The notes: a model not told the origin generated them from the sequence alone. A stretch of 37,122 bases of DNA from Mesotaenium endlicherianum (GCA_009602735.1 WELA01009966.1:51069-88190), one strand, 5' to 3'. Positions 1 to 9,046 are shown, counted from the stretch's first letter. Made by a program: numbers and translations.

Positions 1-1166
1 AAGTGTCCTCCAAGAGGGTTGTCGTGTGCTTCTCGTAGAAGCAAGAGCCGGAGGTCTAAGTCATTAGGAACACATCTCTGGCCCGTATCTTGCCTCACCC
101 AATAATTGCCTTCTTGCTTCTTGTATGGGTCCAAGGCTGCTTCTCCGTTCTTGTTGTAAGGGTCTCGTTCATAGGCGGCTGAAAATCGAGCTTCCAAATC
201 TGTCTTCAGGGATACCATCACTGCATTAAATTGCAGTCTTGAGAGGGGGTCAGCCGGGTTTGGCTTGCCGGGCTGGTACTGAATCGTGATGTTTTATTGT
301 TGCAAGTATCCGCTCCATCTTGCTTGTCTCCTTGAGAGATACGGCTGCGTCTGGAGGTGCTTTAACGCCTCGTGGTCCGTGGTGACCAGTACTTTGCGTC
401 CTTCAACGTAGCAGCGCCAAACCTTCAAGGCATGTACAATCGCCAATGCCTCTCGCTCCGTGGTTGTATAATTTTGCTCGGCTGGATTTAGCTTCCTTGA
501 CTCGTAGGCGATGGGCTGCAGTCCCTTGCCTTGGTCTTGAAGCAGGATTGCTCCTATTGCATAGGAAGATGCATCGGTGATGACGTGGAAGGGCCAATCT
601 GGGTTTGGACTTGGGAGTGTGAGCACCGGGGATGTGGTCAATCTTCGCTTTAACTCTTGAAATGCCTCTTCCTCTTTCTCGGTCCATGTATATAGCCTGT
701 CCTTCTTGAGTAGATCTGTCAGGGGGGCTGCTATGTGCGAGAAGCCTTGGATGAATTTTCTGTACCAATTGGCAAATCCCAAGAATGACTGGAGTTCTTT
801 CTTGGTCGTGGGGGTTGGCCATTCCTCCACCACCGTAGTCTTCTTAGGGTCTATCTTGATGCCATCAGCAGTCACGTGGAGACCTAAGAACTCCACATCT
901 TGTTTGGCAGACTCGCACTTTGACTCCTTCGCAAATAGCTTGTTTTGCTTCAATACTCCCAGGACTTCTTTCAAGTGTCTCGCATGCTCTTCAAGGGTCT
1001 TGCTGTAGATAAGGATGTCATCGATGAATACCACCACAAATCTGTCCAACATGGGCTGAAATATGGTGTTCATCATAGTCATGAAAGTTGCTGGCGCGTT
1101 GGTGAGTCCAAATGGCAGGACCATGAACTCAAAATGTCCATATCTTGTCCTGAATGCCGTCTTCTC

Positions 1167-1240
1167 TATGTCCGGTTCTGCGATGCGAATCTGGTGGTAG
1201 CCNTTATGTCCGGTTCTGCGATGCAAATCCGGTGGTAGCC
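1167..1240. repeat. 36-bp near-tandem duplication around a single N
   Basis: Bases 1167-1202 and 1205-1240 are the same 36-bp stretch of RT coding sequence with two differences, separated by N (1203) and a T. The complete copy has this stretch once. A lone ambiguous base between two near-identical blocks is what an assembler leaves when it butts two overlapping contigs together, so this is probably an assembly seam rather than biology. Confidence 0.85.
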
Positions 1241-2255
1241 GCTCCGTAAGTCAATCTTCGTGAAGTACTTGGCTCCAACAAGCCGGTCCATGAGCTCATC
1301 CATGCGCGGCAGCGGGTATCGATTCTTGATGGTGATCTTGTTGAGGGCGCGATAGTCCACACACATCTTCAAGGTACCATCTTTCTTCTTGACAAATAGC
1401 TCTGGGGCTCCAAATGGCGACTTGCTAGGTCGAATGAAGCCATGCTCCAGTAGCTGCTTGATTTGCTTCTTGACTTCGTCTAGCTCCATGTATGACATTT
1501 TGAACGTAGGCCGAGAGATGGGCTTGCTTCCGGGCTCCAACTCTATCTTGTGATCTACGAATCTTTTGGGGGGTAAGGCCCTTGGGCAATTCCGGGGAGA
1601 ACACTTCTTTGTAGTCCTCGAAGACTTCTTGAATCTCCTTGGGAACTGGGCTGCCTTCTTGACTCTCGATGTTTTTCTTGATGTCTTTTGGCGTGATCAA
1701 GGCCAAAAGAAGCTCGTGTCCCTTCCTCACAAGTCTCTTGAGTTGGAGGGCGGACAATAGTATCTCGTGTGTCGACTTCTGGATGTTTTGGGTCTGGATA
1801 TTCTGGATTGCGCGCAAAATACAGATTCTTGAAGTGATGTCATTCTTGATCTTGATAGTACCGGTCCTCCAATCAACTTGGGGGTTGTGCTTGGTCAACC
1901 AAGGCGTCCCTAGGATGACGTCGTACTTGCCCAATTGCATGGGGGAGAACACTACTCTATCCTTGAAGGACTTGATAGAGAGTACCAAGGGGTACGTCTT
2001 CTTGGAAGGGGTAGAATAGGAGAATCCATCGGGCATCATAATCTCCTCGTCGTGGTCAAGAGTTCGCATAGTAATACCGTGCTTGGTGGCAAAATCTGCA
2101 GCAATGAAGTTGCCTTGAGCTCCGCTATCCACCAAGATGTGGACCTTCTCTCCTCCAAGGTTACCTCTCAAACTCATTGGGGCTGGAACGTCGTCTTCAA
2201 CGGGGGTCTCCACCTCACTTGGCGTGTTGCCTTCTCGTGAAGTGGGTCTTGGGGT

Positions 2256-2291
2256 GGTAGGCTCCTGGCCTACCGGCGCTGTCCGTTTTTT
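2256..2291 (-). promoter_or_regulatory. gag-pol -1 frameshift signal, copy 1
   Basis: The minus strand reads A AAA AAC in the gag frame (2291 to 2285), then a 10-nt spacer, then a perfect 7-bp stem with a 5-nt loop (2274 to 2256). It is identical to the signal at 13379-13414 of the complete copy. Here it is probably moot because the downstream pol is broken. Confidence 0.5.
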
Positions 2292-3550
2292 GACAACTTT
2301 TTGGGGCATGAAAGTGCACGATGGCCCTTTTCCTTGCAATAAAAGCATAGTCCAGCCGTCATGAGAGCTTCTTTTTCAGCCGGGGAGAGTCTTGCTTTCA
2401 CTCCTTGCTGGTTTCTTGCATCATAAGTGTCATTGGAGGGTCTTCCACTCTTCCGGGCAGCCGCGGGGTCCCTTTTAATAACTCCGATTTCCATGGGTGT
2501 GGGTCCAGATTCGGATGTGGAAGGGGCTGCGTACACCCGCGTCGTCGGTACCCGTGAAGATGAAGGCACGGAGTGCTTGAAATCCAAGGTATCCACCTTT
2601 TGGGCCACTTCAATGATCTTTGAGAAGTCCGTCAAGTCGCGTAACTCCACTTCCTTTGCCACCTTGGGTTTGAGGCCAAAGATGTAGCGGTCAATCTTCT
2701 CCTCGAGAGACATGTTGGGGATCTCAAGAGTGAGGGCGTGAAATCTGGATGTATACTCTTGAACGGACGTCGTTTGCTTGAGATGGTGGAGCTTTCCTCG
2801 GGCAATCTTCTCCGCATTGATGGGCATGAATTGCTTCTTGAGGGCCTCACGAAAATCTGCCCATCTTGCATATGATGGTGGGGGCTCTTGGCCGAGCATG
2901 GGGTGCGCCATAGCTTGATATATAGCCGCTTGATAGTTACGCCACCATGATGTTGCTGCTCCTCTAAGTAAGGTAACGGCAAAGGGAACGTAGTCCTCCT
3001 CGGGTACTTCAAGGAATGCGAGGTACGTCTCCACTTGGTAGAGCCATAAATTCAGGTTGGCACCTTTCCCGGGGTTGAAAGTGTCGGGTTTGCCGGGCTT
3101 GATGAGTTTCCTTGCTCTCGTTGGCTCTTGTGGAGGCGCTTGAGCCGGGGCTGGATTTTGAGCATTGCTCGCAATAGGGGCAACCATGGCAGCCATAGCT
3201 TCTCTTGACGCTTGCACGGTTGCTTCATAGGTGGCCAAGCCCACTTGGTTGTGGACGGTCATTAGGAAGGCTGCCCACTCATTTGCGGGAACTCCTTGTG
3301 GTGGGGTCAACTTTGCTATAGCGGCTGCCACGGGATTTGACGGTGCTCCTCCTTGTGGTGCTTCTTGTTGTTGGAGATTTCCTTGAGTAGGCTCTCCCAT
3401 CGACGCTGGAGGAGGGTGTGCTCCTCCTTGTGGTGCTTCTTGTTGTTGCAGATTTTCTTGAGTGGGCTCTCCCATCGGCGCTGGAGGAGGGTGTCTTGGA
3501 GAGGAAGGGCTTCCTTCGAAAGCTTGCTGTTGGTCTTGAGGATCGGCCAT
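2270..3550 (-). CDS. gag: Gag polyprotein of copy 1, intact
   Basis: A 426-residue Gag whose sequence is identical to that of the complete copy. It forms the virus-like particle and binds the element RNA. It has two 25-residue Pro/Gln-rich direct repeats (residues 20-69), a retrotransposon Gag capsid domain (about 155-310, with the WWRNY and [12 protein letters not shown] segments) and a CCHC zinc knuckle (C402, C405, H410, C415). The start ATG lies 37 nt downstream of the LTR. It is intact although pol of the same copy is ruined; with the total nucleotide identity to copy 2, this suggests gene conversion, template switching or an assembly mix-up rather than selection on this copy. It could in principle still supply Gag in trans, but its own promoter looks damaged. 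Confidence 0.92.
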   Translation of the reverse strand: MADPQDQQQAFEGSPSSPRHPPPAPMGEPTQENLQQQEAPQGGAHPPPASMGEPTQGNLQQQEAPQGGAPSNPVAAAIAKLTPPQGVPANEWAAFLMTVHNQVGLATYEATVQASREAMAAMVAPIASNAQNPAPAQAPPQEPTRARKLIKPGKPDTFNPGKGANLNLWLYQVETYLAFLEVPEEDYVPFAVTLLRGAATSWWRNYQAAIYQAMAHPMLGQEPPPSYARWADFREALKKQFMPINAEKIARGKLHHLKQTTSVQEYTSRFHALTLEIPNMSLEEKIDRYIFGLKPKVAKEVELRDLTDFSKIIEVAQKVDTLDFKHSVPSSSRVPTTRVYAAPSTSESGPTPMEIGVIKRDPAAARKSGRPSNDTYDARNQQGVKARLSPAEKEALMTAGLCFYCKEKGHRALSCPKKLSKNGQRR

Positions 3551-3574
3551 CTTCTTGTGCTACCAAAGTGCTTA

Positions 3575-3586
3575 GCTCCGATACCA
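3575..3586 (-). promoter_or_regulatory. Primer-binding site (tRNA-iMet), copy 1
   Basis: The minus strand reads TGGTATCGGAGC one base inside the 5' LTR. The common plant initiator-Met primer site is TGGTATCAGAGC, so there is one A-to-G difference, shared with the complete copy. Confidence 0.8.
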
Positions 3587-3587
3587 C

Positions 3588-4083
3588 TCCAATGAAACAG
3601 ATAGACGAAGTACTTAGTGAAATATAATACTTTATCTATTCAAGACAAGGATCTTTGAACACAAGTGGTAGCTTCTTGAAAGAGAGATGGCTTCTTGAAA
3701 GTTAATATATTTCTGGATTTTGGCAAGTACAAGAGTGATTCTCCAATTTCTTTCTATATTCTAGCTCTATACTTGCTAAATAATTAATTTCTAGGAAGGT
3801 GTATGTTGATGTGTTGGCACCCAACACATCCCAAAACTTGCCACCACTTTCTAGAATAATGTACACATGTCCTTTTGACCTAAAAATGGCACATTTGACT
3901 TTTGCCACGTGGAGTTCTTCTAGGTCTTTCCTCTAACTTCGAAAATGCCTTAGAAGGTTCAAAGGACATGAACCAAGTCACTAGAGTACCTATTCACACT
4001 TGAATCCACACAATACTTCTCCAAACATATTTGAAAACATTAAAATATATGCAAACTAATATATAATAACTCAAATCACTACA
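3588..4083 (-). repeat. 5' LTR of copy 1 (diverged, TATA lost)
   Basis: This 496-bp LTR aligns end to end with the 503-bp LTRs of copy 2, with about 21 substitutions and one 7-bp deletion. The inner terminus has decayed (TCCAA instead of TGTAG on the plus strand). The deletion near 3767 removes most of the TATATAAA promoter motif present in the other LTRs. The 10-bp dyad at 3808-3830 is unchanged. Confidence 0.93.
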
Positions 4084-4111
4084 AGGCCGGTATAGATGCT
4101 ATTTTTTCAGA

Positions 4112-5245
4112 GTTTTGTGAGTTGTGACTTGGTGAAAGTTAAAGCAAAAGCCCTCGTAAGCAAATTTCTCTAAAACTTGATACTGTGTGTTCTGCTTAGA
4201 CGTGATTTTTGCAAGCCACAATGGTTCATTGTGTAACCCTCAACTTGGGCAAAAGCCTATATAGAAGTAAAATACTTATGTCTCACTTTTGAGGACTCGA
4301 GTTGATTACTTCAGGTGAACAATAATTTTCGAGCAATTTGGGGATTGAGACCTGTGGGGGATGCCGGTGCTCAGCCTGGGAGGGGAGCTGGTAAAATTTA
4401 ACTATACTTGCGGTTGAGGAGTGGTAGAATATACCATCCTATGGAGCCTGTGGAAGACTCTCACTCAAGTGAAAGTCCACAAAAGAGTGAGACCTCCGAG
4501 TTACCTGACAACCTGTGGAGAGAGTTGACGTCGGAAGACGAGCCTCGACAGATCTTCATTAACGATGAAAATGCTTAGTTATAAGATTCGCTCATATTGG
4601 TCCGAGAGTAATGTAAAACACCACGTATTTTGCCGTATCATCAAAATACGCAAAATAGGCGGAGGTGGAAGTAAATTTTTTACGTATTGAAAACGTAACA
4701 ATGAATTTTTTACTTTCACCACCTTCATATCATAGCAAATTGAGTCCACTACCATTTGCGACCAATCGCGCTCAAAGTTTCCAAACAATTTAAGAGTTAT
4801 AAACCTTGCCAATTTTTTGAGAATCTTGGAAAAACGTATTACAAACGTAATTTCATTTTTTTCGACATAATTTTGCAATACGTATTTGTTTTAGGTCATC
4901 CCCAAATACGTATTCCTTAACTAGGTGAAAATGCGTATAACAAGCTATTCTTTGCACCTAATCTGGGCGGAACGCAAGACGCTTGGGTGAGAGTCAATTA
5001 TTGCTGGTCACTCCCTGAGATGGCTAGTGATGAAAGGAATGAGAATCCTAAATTCAAGTTGGCTACAAAGTGCATTAGTGGACAAACTGGCAATAATAGT
5101 CTCACTTTCAAAAAGTTTGATGACATTTATTGAGCAAATTTCTTTGAAAAGATCCGGAAGGTTGTCTCATCAACGCAGTCTGTAGCTTTCATAAGCCTGG
5201 TTCAGTACTTGGACAAGGAAGCTATGCTACTCTAGAGGCTTTAGA
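4112..5245 (+). pseudogene. Unrecognised protein-coding repeat, copy A (decayed, MITE-interrupted)
   Basis: Family unknown. A readable frame runs from about 4402 (LRLRSGRIYHP) through an ATG at 4441. It is interrupted at 4574 by a MITE, resumes at 4926 after it, and continues to about 5233. The segments on both sides (ending NDEN; starting AYNKLFFAPNLGG) are in one frame across the 8-bp target duplication. In-frame stops at 4399 (TAA), 5132 (TGA) and 5231 (TAG) mark decay. It is homologous to the minus-strand copy at 5250-7141: conserved blocks include RSGRIYHP/RGGRVYNP, FFAP, EMAS, FDDIY/FDEMY and LVQYL, plus a leader with the shared GACGTGATTTTTGCAA from about 4198. It could be a gag-like ORF of another transposon or a captured host gene. 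Confidence 0.5.
4574..4925. mobile_element. MITE copy 1 (352 bp, perfect 8-bp TSD)
   Basis: The element begins CTTAGTTAT and ends TTAACTAGG, a degenerate terminal inverted repeat. It is flanked directly by the perfect 8-bp duplication TGAAAATG (4566-4573 and 4926-4933). The interior aligns along its length with 16034-16392, including the shared CTTTCACCACCTTCATATCA and many CGTATT motifs. No coding capacity is seen. An 8-bp duplication is the hAT habit, but the termini are not diagnostic, so the superfamily is inference. It interrupts an open reading frame. Confidence 0.78.
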
Positions 5246-5788
5246 CGTAGGTGCTTGAACCAACACTCGTCCATCAAATGGCCTTTCTTGTTGCACTATG
5301 TGCATACCCATGCTTGCAGCCAATTGCTAGGCATCAGGATAAGGGCAATCCCTTCTTCGGGCTCGTAGATTCCTACCTTTTGAGCAAGATCTTCCAGGCT
5401 GGCTTTACTTCCATCACCGTTTCATTCTTCAGACGTGCAAAATGCACATAGTGATGCACTTTAATGCTACAACACTCTAGGAGAAGTACGTCCAACAACT
5501 TAAAGAATCGACGCAAGCAATAATTAGGATCAAGCTGGTCATCTATAACCTCCATATCTCTCTTATGACGAGCCAATGCTTCTGCATGAGTGACTCTAGA
5601 TGTAGCGCTTCCGCCAACAGGGATTCGTGCAGACGGCCTTTGTGCCAAATCTTTGACCTGTTGCAGTCTGTTTGACAGCTCTGCATAAATGCTTCGCAAT
5701 CCTTGCTAGATTTTGCAAATTTGTTCAACCGCGGCCTTTATCTGGCCAATTTCTAGCTAAATCAATGCCTCATTCAGGCTGTTAGCTA

Positions 5789-6198
5789 CCTAGTTTCAAA
5801 ATACTCGCGTATCGGCCTAGCTTGCCGTACCAATACTCCATATCGTGTACGCATACATATCAAGAAAAATCTTCAAAAAATCATGATCCGTTCTTTTAAT
5901 TTAACACCTGAGCCAATTTTCCCTTTACAGGGAGATGGTCGACATTTTTTTTTTTTTCATAATCTATTCTTGACGCGCTCGTCATTCTCCACCTACCGCG
6001 ATCGACAAAATTTACAATTTTCAAACTTTCCAAAAGTTACAGCCGCAAACAACTTTCTACAAAGTTCACATCCTTAGCGTGTTTTGGTGTATTTTATGTA
6101 TAATTTTGGCAAACTTGTACATACGTATCCGTACAGGCCGTATTTGTACAGGCCGTATTCGTAAATTAGGGTTAAGGATTTTAGGGTTTTAAATTAGG
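5789..6198. mobile_element. Divergent MITE of the same family (410 bp)
   Basis: The left end reads CCTAGTTTCAAAATACTCGC and aligns with the left end of the 16034 element (CCTAGTTATGGGATACGCGC). The right end is AAATTAGG. The flanks are GTTAGCTA (5781-5788) and GTTAGCCA (6199-6206), an 8-bp duplication with one mismatch. Interior similarity to the other two copies is weak, so family membership is less certain. It lies within pseudogene copy B. Confidence 0.45.
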
Positions 6199-6203
6199 GT
6201 TAG
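6166..6203 (+). repeat. Short telomere-like TTAGGG cluster
   Basis: Three degenerate TTAGGGTT motifs occur within 38 bp, resembling the plant telomere unit TTTAGGG or telo-box. They lie at and just beyond the right end of the divergent MITE. Too short and irregular to call an interstitial telomere. Confidence 0.35.
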
Positions 6204-7141
6204 CCAATGCAGTTACGTGATGCGTTTATACTGGCGACAGGCATAGTTTGTACTATTATTTTTCTCTGATAATAGAGCGGCCATCGTGGCTCTCACAACC
6301 TCTTTTTGGACCATCAAGTCCCTAGCACGCTTGTACTCTTGAAAGGCTCATTTTTAGGTAAGGTTCTCACTTCCAGAATTGGCGATATAGCAGTAAAGCG
6401 TCATCATTCAAATACTGGACCAAATTTTTGAATGCAACTGACCATGTGTATGAAGCATCCTTTCAGATTCTTTCAAAAGAACCCGCAAAATACATCTCAT
6501 CAAACTCTTTGGAAGTGAGAAAATTGATCCCAATCTGGTTATTGAAACGTCTTAGCAACAGTTTGGTCGTGGGATTCTCATCCCTGCCTTACTAGCCATC
6601 TCAACTGGTGTCTAGCAATCACTACATCTTACCAAACCGTTTCGCATCTTTTCCAACTCTGGTGCAAAGAATCGCTCGCTGTATGAATCCTCACCGTCTG
6701 TGGAGTGTTGCAGTTGCTTGTTTTCCAATGTCTATTGCTCCAAGGTTTGTCGAGAAGCCCTGATATCTCACAATACTGCGGCCTCTCGCTTAAGATCCAC
6801 AAGCTCCACAGGGTTGTATACACGACCACCTCTCACCTGCACAATCAATAGATCCTTGCCACCTTCCTTTCAGGGTTGAGTTTTTGCAGATCTTACAAGC
6901 CTCAATCCCAATTTGCTTGAGAATTATTAATCGCATGAGAACAAATTCGACAATGTTCTAAGAAGTTGGAGGGGAGCATCTACATTTTAGCAGGCTCTTC
7001 TCCTGCGTTGAAGTGTTCACAGTTGATAACAATTTAGTTTGCAAAAATCACGTCGAAACGATTTATAACAAAAGTACCACAATCAGAGAAAAACGCCCAT
7101 AAGGACTTTAGCTCTTTTCAAAAGTACAAGCTCATAAAGCT

Positions 7142-8350
7142 CTAAATTCTACAGCATACGTATGCTGGTCTACCCAAGATTCTTGCTTTATCTACACCTG
7201 CCAGTTCTTCACAGCCCGCTGGACTTTCTCAGCTCTTCACTGAGGGCCTTTCTCACTAATCTGCTCTTGCATAAAAGCAATCAGACGTTTGCAACTTTTG
7301 AAAATATAGAAACTAAACACAAAACTCACCATATTGTGTGCTCTTTGGATGCTTGTGGTGTTTGTTCACAATCTTGCACTAGAATCTCCAAGCATATCTA
7401 ATTTACAAGCTTACTAACTTTCATAAAGGAAATCCTCTTGGGAATGCCTTAAACTTCTTATGTTATGAAGTGTGAGAACATGGTATAGATCTTCAAGCGT
7501 CCGCAGAAGCGTGCCTTCTCGGGCTTCTTGTGGCCTTGGGGACTTCTTCTCGCTTTGCGCCTTTCTCTTCTCCTCCTTCCTTCTGCTTTCTTGGTAAATG
7601 TGGTGAGAGAGAAAAATGAAGGAAATGCGTGCATGTAACGATCCGCTGCGTGGCTGGATGGGATGCGTGCGGCACGTCGCCGAATGCGACCGGAAGTGTC
7701 GGATTGAATGTCTATAAGTACAATTGGAGCGTGATCAAAGTACCTCCAGTTACCTTTTTGTTCGTATTGCAACATAGGTATCGGAGCGCGAACGTACGCA
7801 ATCGTATCTAGCAGACAAGGGTTCAAATCCTAATGAGCACAAGGGTGCTTAGGGTGAGAGACTGCTCGATGGTACGACCATATGGCAATCTTTGCATTAT
7901 ACGAAGAAAGTACACTATCCCGAAACAATGTCCCTCACGCCGCCGCGGCATAAGTGCTTCGGACGTGCAAACTTGTAGGTGGGAGGAGTGTAACGATCTC
8001 TCGCGTGGCCGGATGCGGCGCGTGCAACACGTTGCCGAATGCGACTGGAAGTATCAATTTTCATGTGTATAAGTACAATTGGCGCGCGATCAAAGTTCCT
8101 CAAATTACCTTTTTATTTGTATTGCTACAGTGCAAGGCTCGTGCCTCATCTGGACACTTGCATGCATACCTCGTAAGTTTAGCTTTCGCTCAATTCACGT
8201 CGAGTCAAGTTCACATGCATGCTTGCCTTGTAGACCTCGTGCATGACAGCTGAGCCTCTCATTCAGTACCTCTGCTAACGTAGATTTTTGAGACCACGCC
8301 CCATGTTGTGGCAAGGCCAACGTGGCAAAGGAGGCCATCGGACCATGGTC
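7142..8350. other. Intergenic stretch with a dispersed direct repeat
   Basis: No convincing gene on either strand. The only structure seen is the pair of 141-bp direct repeats at 7634-7774 and 7989-8129. Confidence 0.6.
7634..8129 (+). repeat. Two 141-bp direct repeats, 214 bp apart
   Basis: Bases 7634-7774 and 7989-8129 align without gaps at about 81% identity. Shared anchors are TGTAACGATC at the start, GCCGAATGCGAC, ATAAGTACAATTGG and TTACCTTTTT. No open frame is common to both. Either an old local duplication or two copies of a short dispersed repeat. Confidence 0.75.
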
Positions 8351-8458
8351 TACCGTCTTAGCTCTGCATGACTTGGCAGCTGATGGCGTGGCCTATCGTC
8401 TAAGCTCTGCATGAAATGGCAGCTGATGGCGTGGCCTTCGCTTCAGCTCTGCCCATGG
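8351..8458 (+). repeat. 43-bp tandem repeat, about 2.5 units
   Basis: Units 8351-8393 and 8394-8436 differ at a few positions, followed by a partial unit to 8458. Core words are AGCTCTGCATGA and TGGCAGCTGATGGCGTGGCC. A diverged single unit is recognisable at about 15563-15599, on the other side of the retrotransposon, so the array existed before the element inserted into it. Confidence 0.8.
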
Positions 8459-8533
8459 TGTGCTAACTGTCACAACGTTTCCAAAATATTGATTGTTTTC
8501 GCAAACTTTGCAAGTACGTCGCCAAAATCCCGG

Positions 8534-9036
8534 TGTAGTGAAACAGATAGATAAAGTACTTAGTAAAACAGAATACTTTATCTATTCAAGACAAGGATCT
8601 TTGAACACAAGTGGTAGCTTCTTGAAAGAGAGATGGCTTCTTGAAAGTTAATATATTTCTGGATTTTGGCAAGTACAAGAGTGATTCTGGAATGTCTTTC
8701 TATGTTCTAGCTCTTGTTTATATACTTGCTACATAAGTAATTTCTAGGAAGGTGTATGTTGATGTGTTGGCACCCAACACATCCCAAAACTTGCCACCTC
8801 TTTCTAGAATAATGTACACATGTCCTTTTGACCTAAAAATGGCACATTTGACTTTTGCCACATGGAGTTCTTCTAGGTCTTTCCTCTAACTTCGAAAATG
8901 CCTTGGAAGGTTCAAAGGACATGAACCAAGTTACTAGAGTACCTATTCACACTTGACTCCACACAATACTACTCCAAATATATTTGAAAACATTAAAATA
9001 TATGCAAACTAATATATAATAACTCAAATCACTACA
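8534..9036 (-). repeat. 3' LTR of complete element
   Basis: 503 bp beginning TGTAGTGAAAC and ending ATCACTACA on the plus strand. It differs from the 5' LTR (14711-15213) at four transitions. It carries the TATATAAA motif (8717-8724, minus) and the 10-bp dyad (8761-8783). Confidence 0.97.
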
Positions 9037-9046
9037 TCACCCCCCC
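9037..9046 (-). promoter_or_regulatory. Polypurine tract
   Basis: The minus strand reads GGGGGGGTGA immediately before the 3' LTR. This is the expected place for the RNase H-resistant primer of plus-strand DNA synthesis. The same run is at 22215-22224 in copy 3. Confidence 0.7.

Larger units (their letters stand above)
1..2348 (-). pseudogene. pol: Broken pol polyprotein of copy 1 (PR-RT-RH, start of IN)
   Basis: Reading right to left, this contains the aspartic protease (DSGAQGN motif), reverse transcriptase (FIDD active site) and RNase H (TDAS, TEREALA, TDH), then runs off the window just inside the integrase zinc-binding region. Compared with intact pol at 9806-13471 there are three breaks. 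One extra A near 1575, just after a G run, shifts the frame after about residue 258. A 36-bp near-tandem duplication at 1167-1240 with an N at 1203 disrupts the RT palm. A TAC-to-TAA change at 294-296 stops the frame at the position of Tyr672, just after RNase H. Several substitutions lie between the protease and the frameshift. It cannot make full-length Pol; the duplication may be an assembly artefact. Confidence 0.92.
1..4083 (-). mobile_element. Ty3/gypsy chromovirus copy 1, truncated by window edge
   Basis: This is the 5' part of a minus-strand LTR retrotransposon of the same family as the complete copy at 8534-15213. Base 1 aligns with 11163 of that copy. It holds a 5' LTR, primer-binding site, intact gag and a broken pol reaching into the integrase zinc-binding region; the rest and the 3' LTR lie outside the window. 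Divergence from copy 2 is uneven: about 1.5-1.8% in pol, none seen from 2163 to 3571, and about 4% plus a 7-bp deletion in the LTR. pol carries a one-base insertion near 1575, a 36-bp duplication around an N at 1203, and a stop codon at 294-296, so the copy is not autonomous. Confidence 0.95.
5250..7141 (-). pseudogene. Unrecognised protein-coding repeat, copy B (decayed, MITE-interrupted)
   Basis: This is the same unknown family as 4112-5245, in inverted tail-to-tail orientation and more complete at its C-terminal side. Reading leftward there are RGGRVYNPVELVDL (near 6810), a FFAPELEKM block (near 6660), LTSKEFDEMYFAG (near 6500), SVAFKNLVQYL (near 6430), then in a shifted frame a segment containing FQEYKRARDLMVQKEVV (near 6340-6220). 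Beyond a MITE (5789-6198) follow about 130 residues of coiled-coil-like sequence ending LKR (5373-5770). Several stops and at least two frameshifts show it is dead. Copies A and B disagree about where the stops fall, so an ancestral frame ran through. No known domain was recognised. Confidence 0.48.

Noticed and set aside
7820..7830. GGTTCAAATCC resembling a pol III B box, possible SINE or tRNA
   Set aside because: No A box at the right distance, no cloverleaf and no tail repeat could be found around it.
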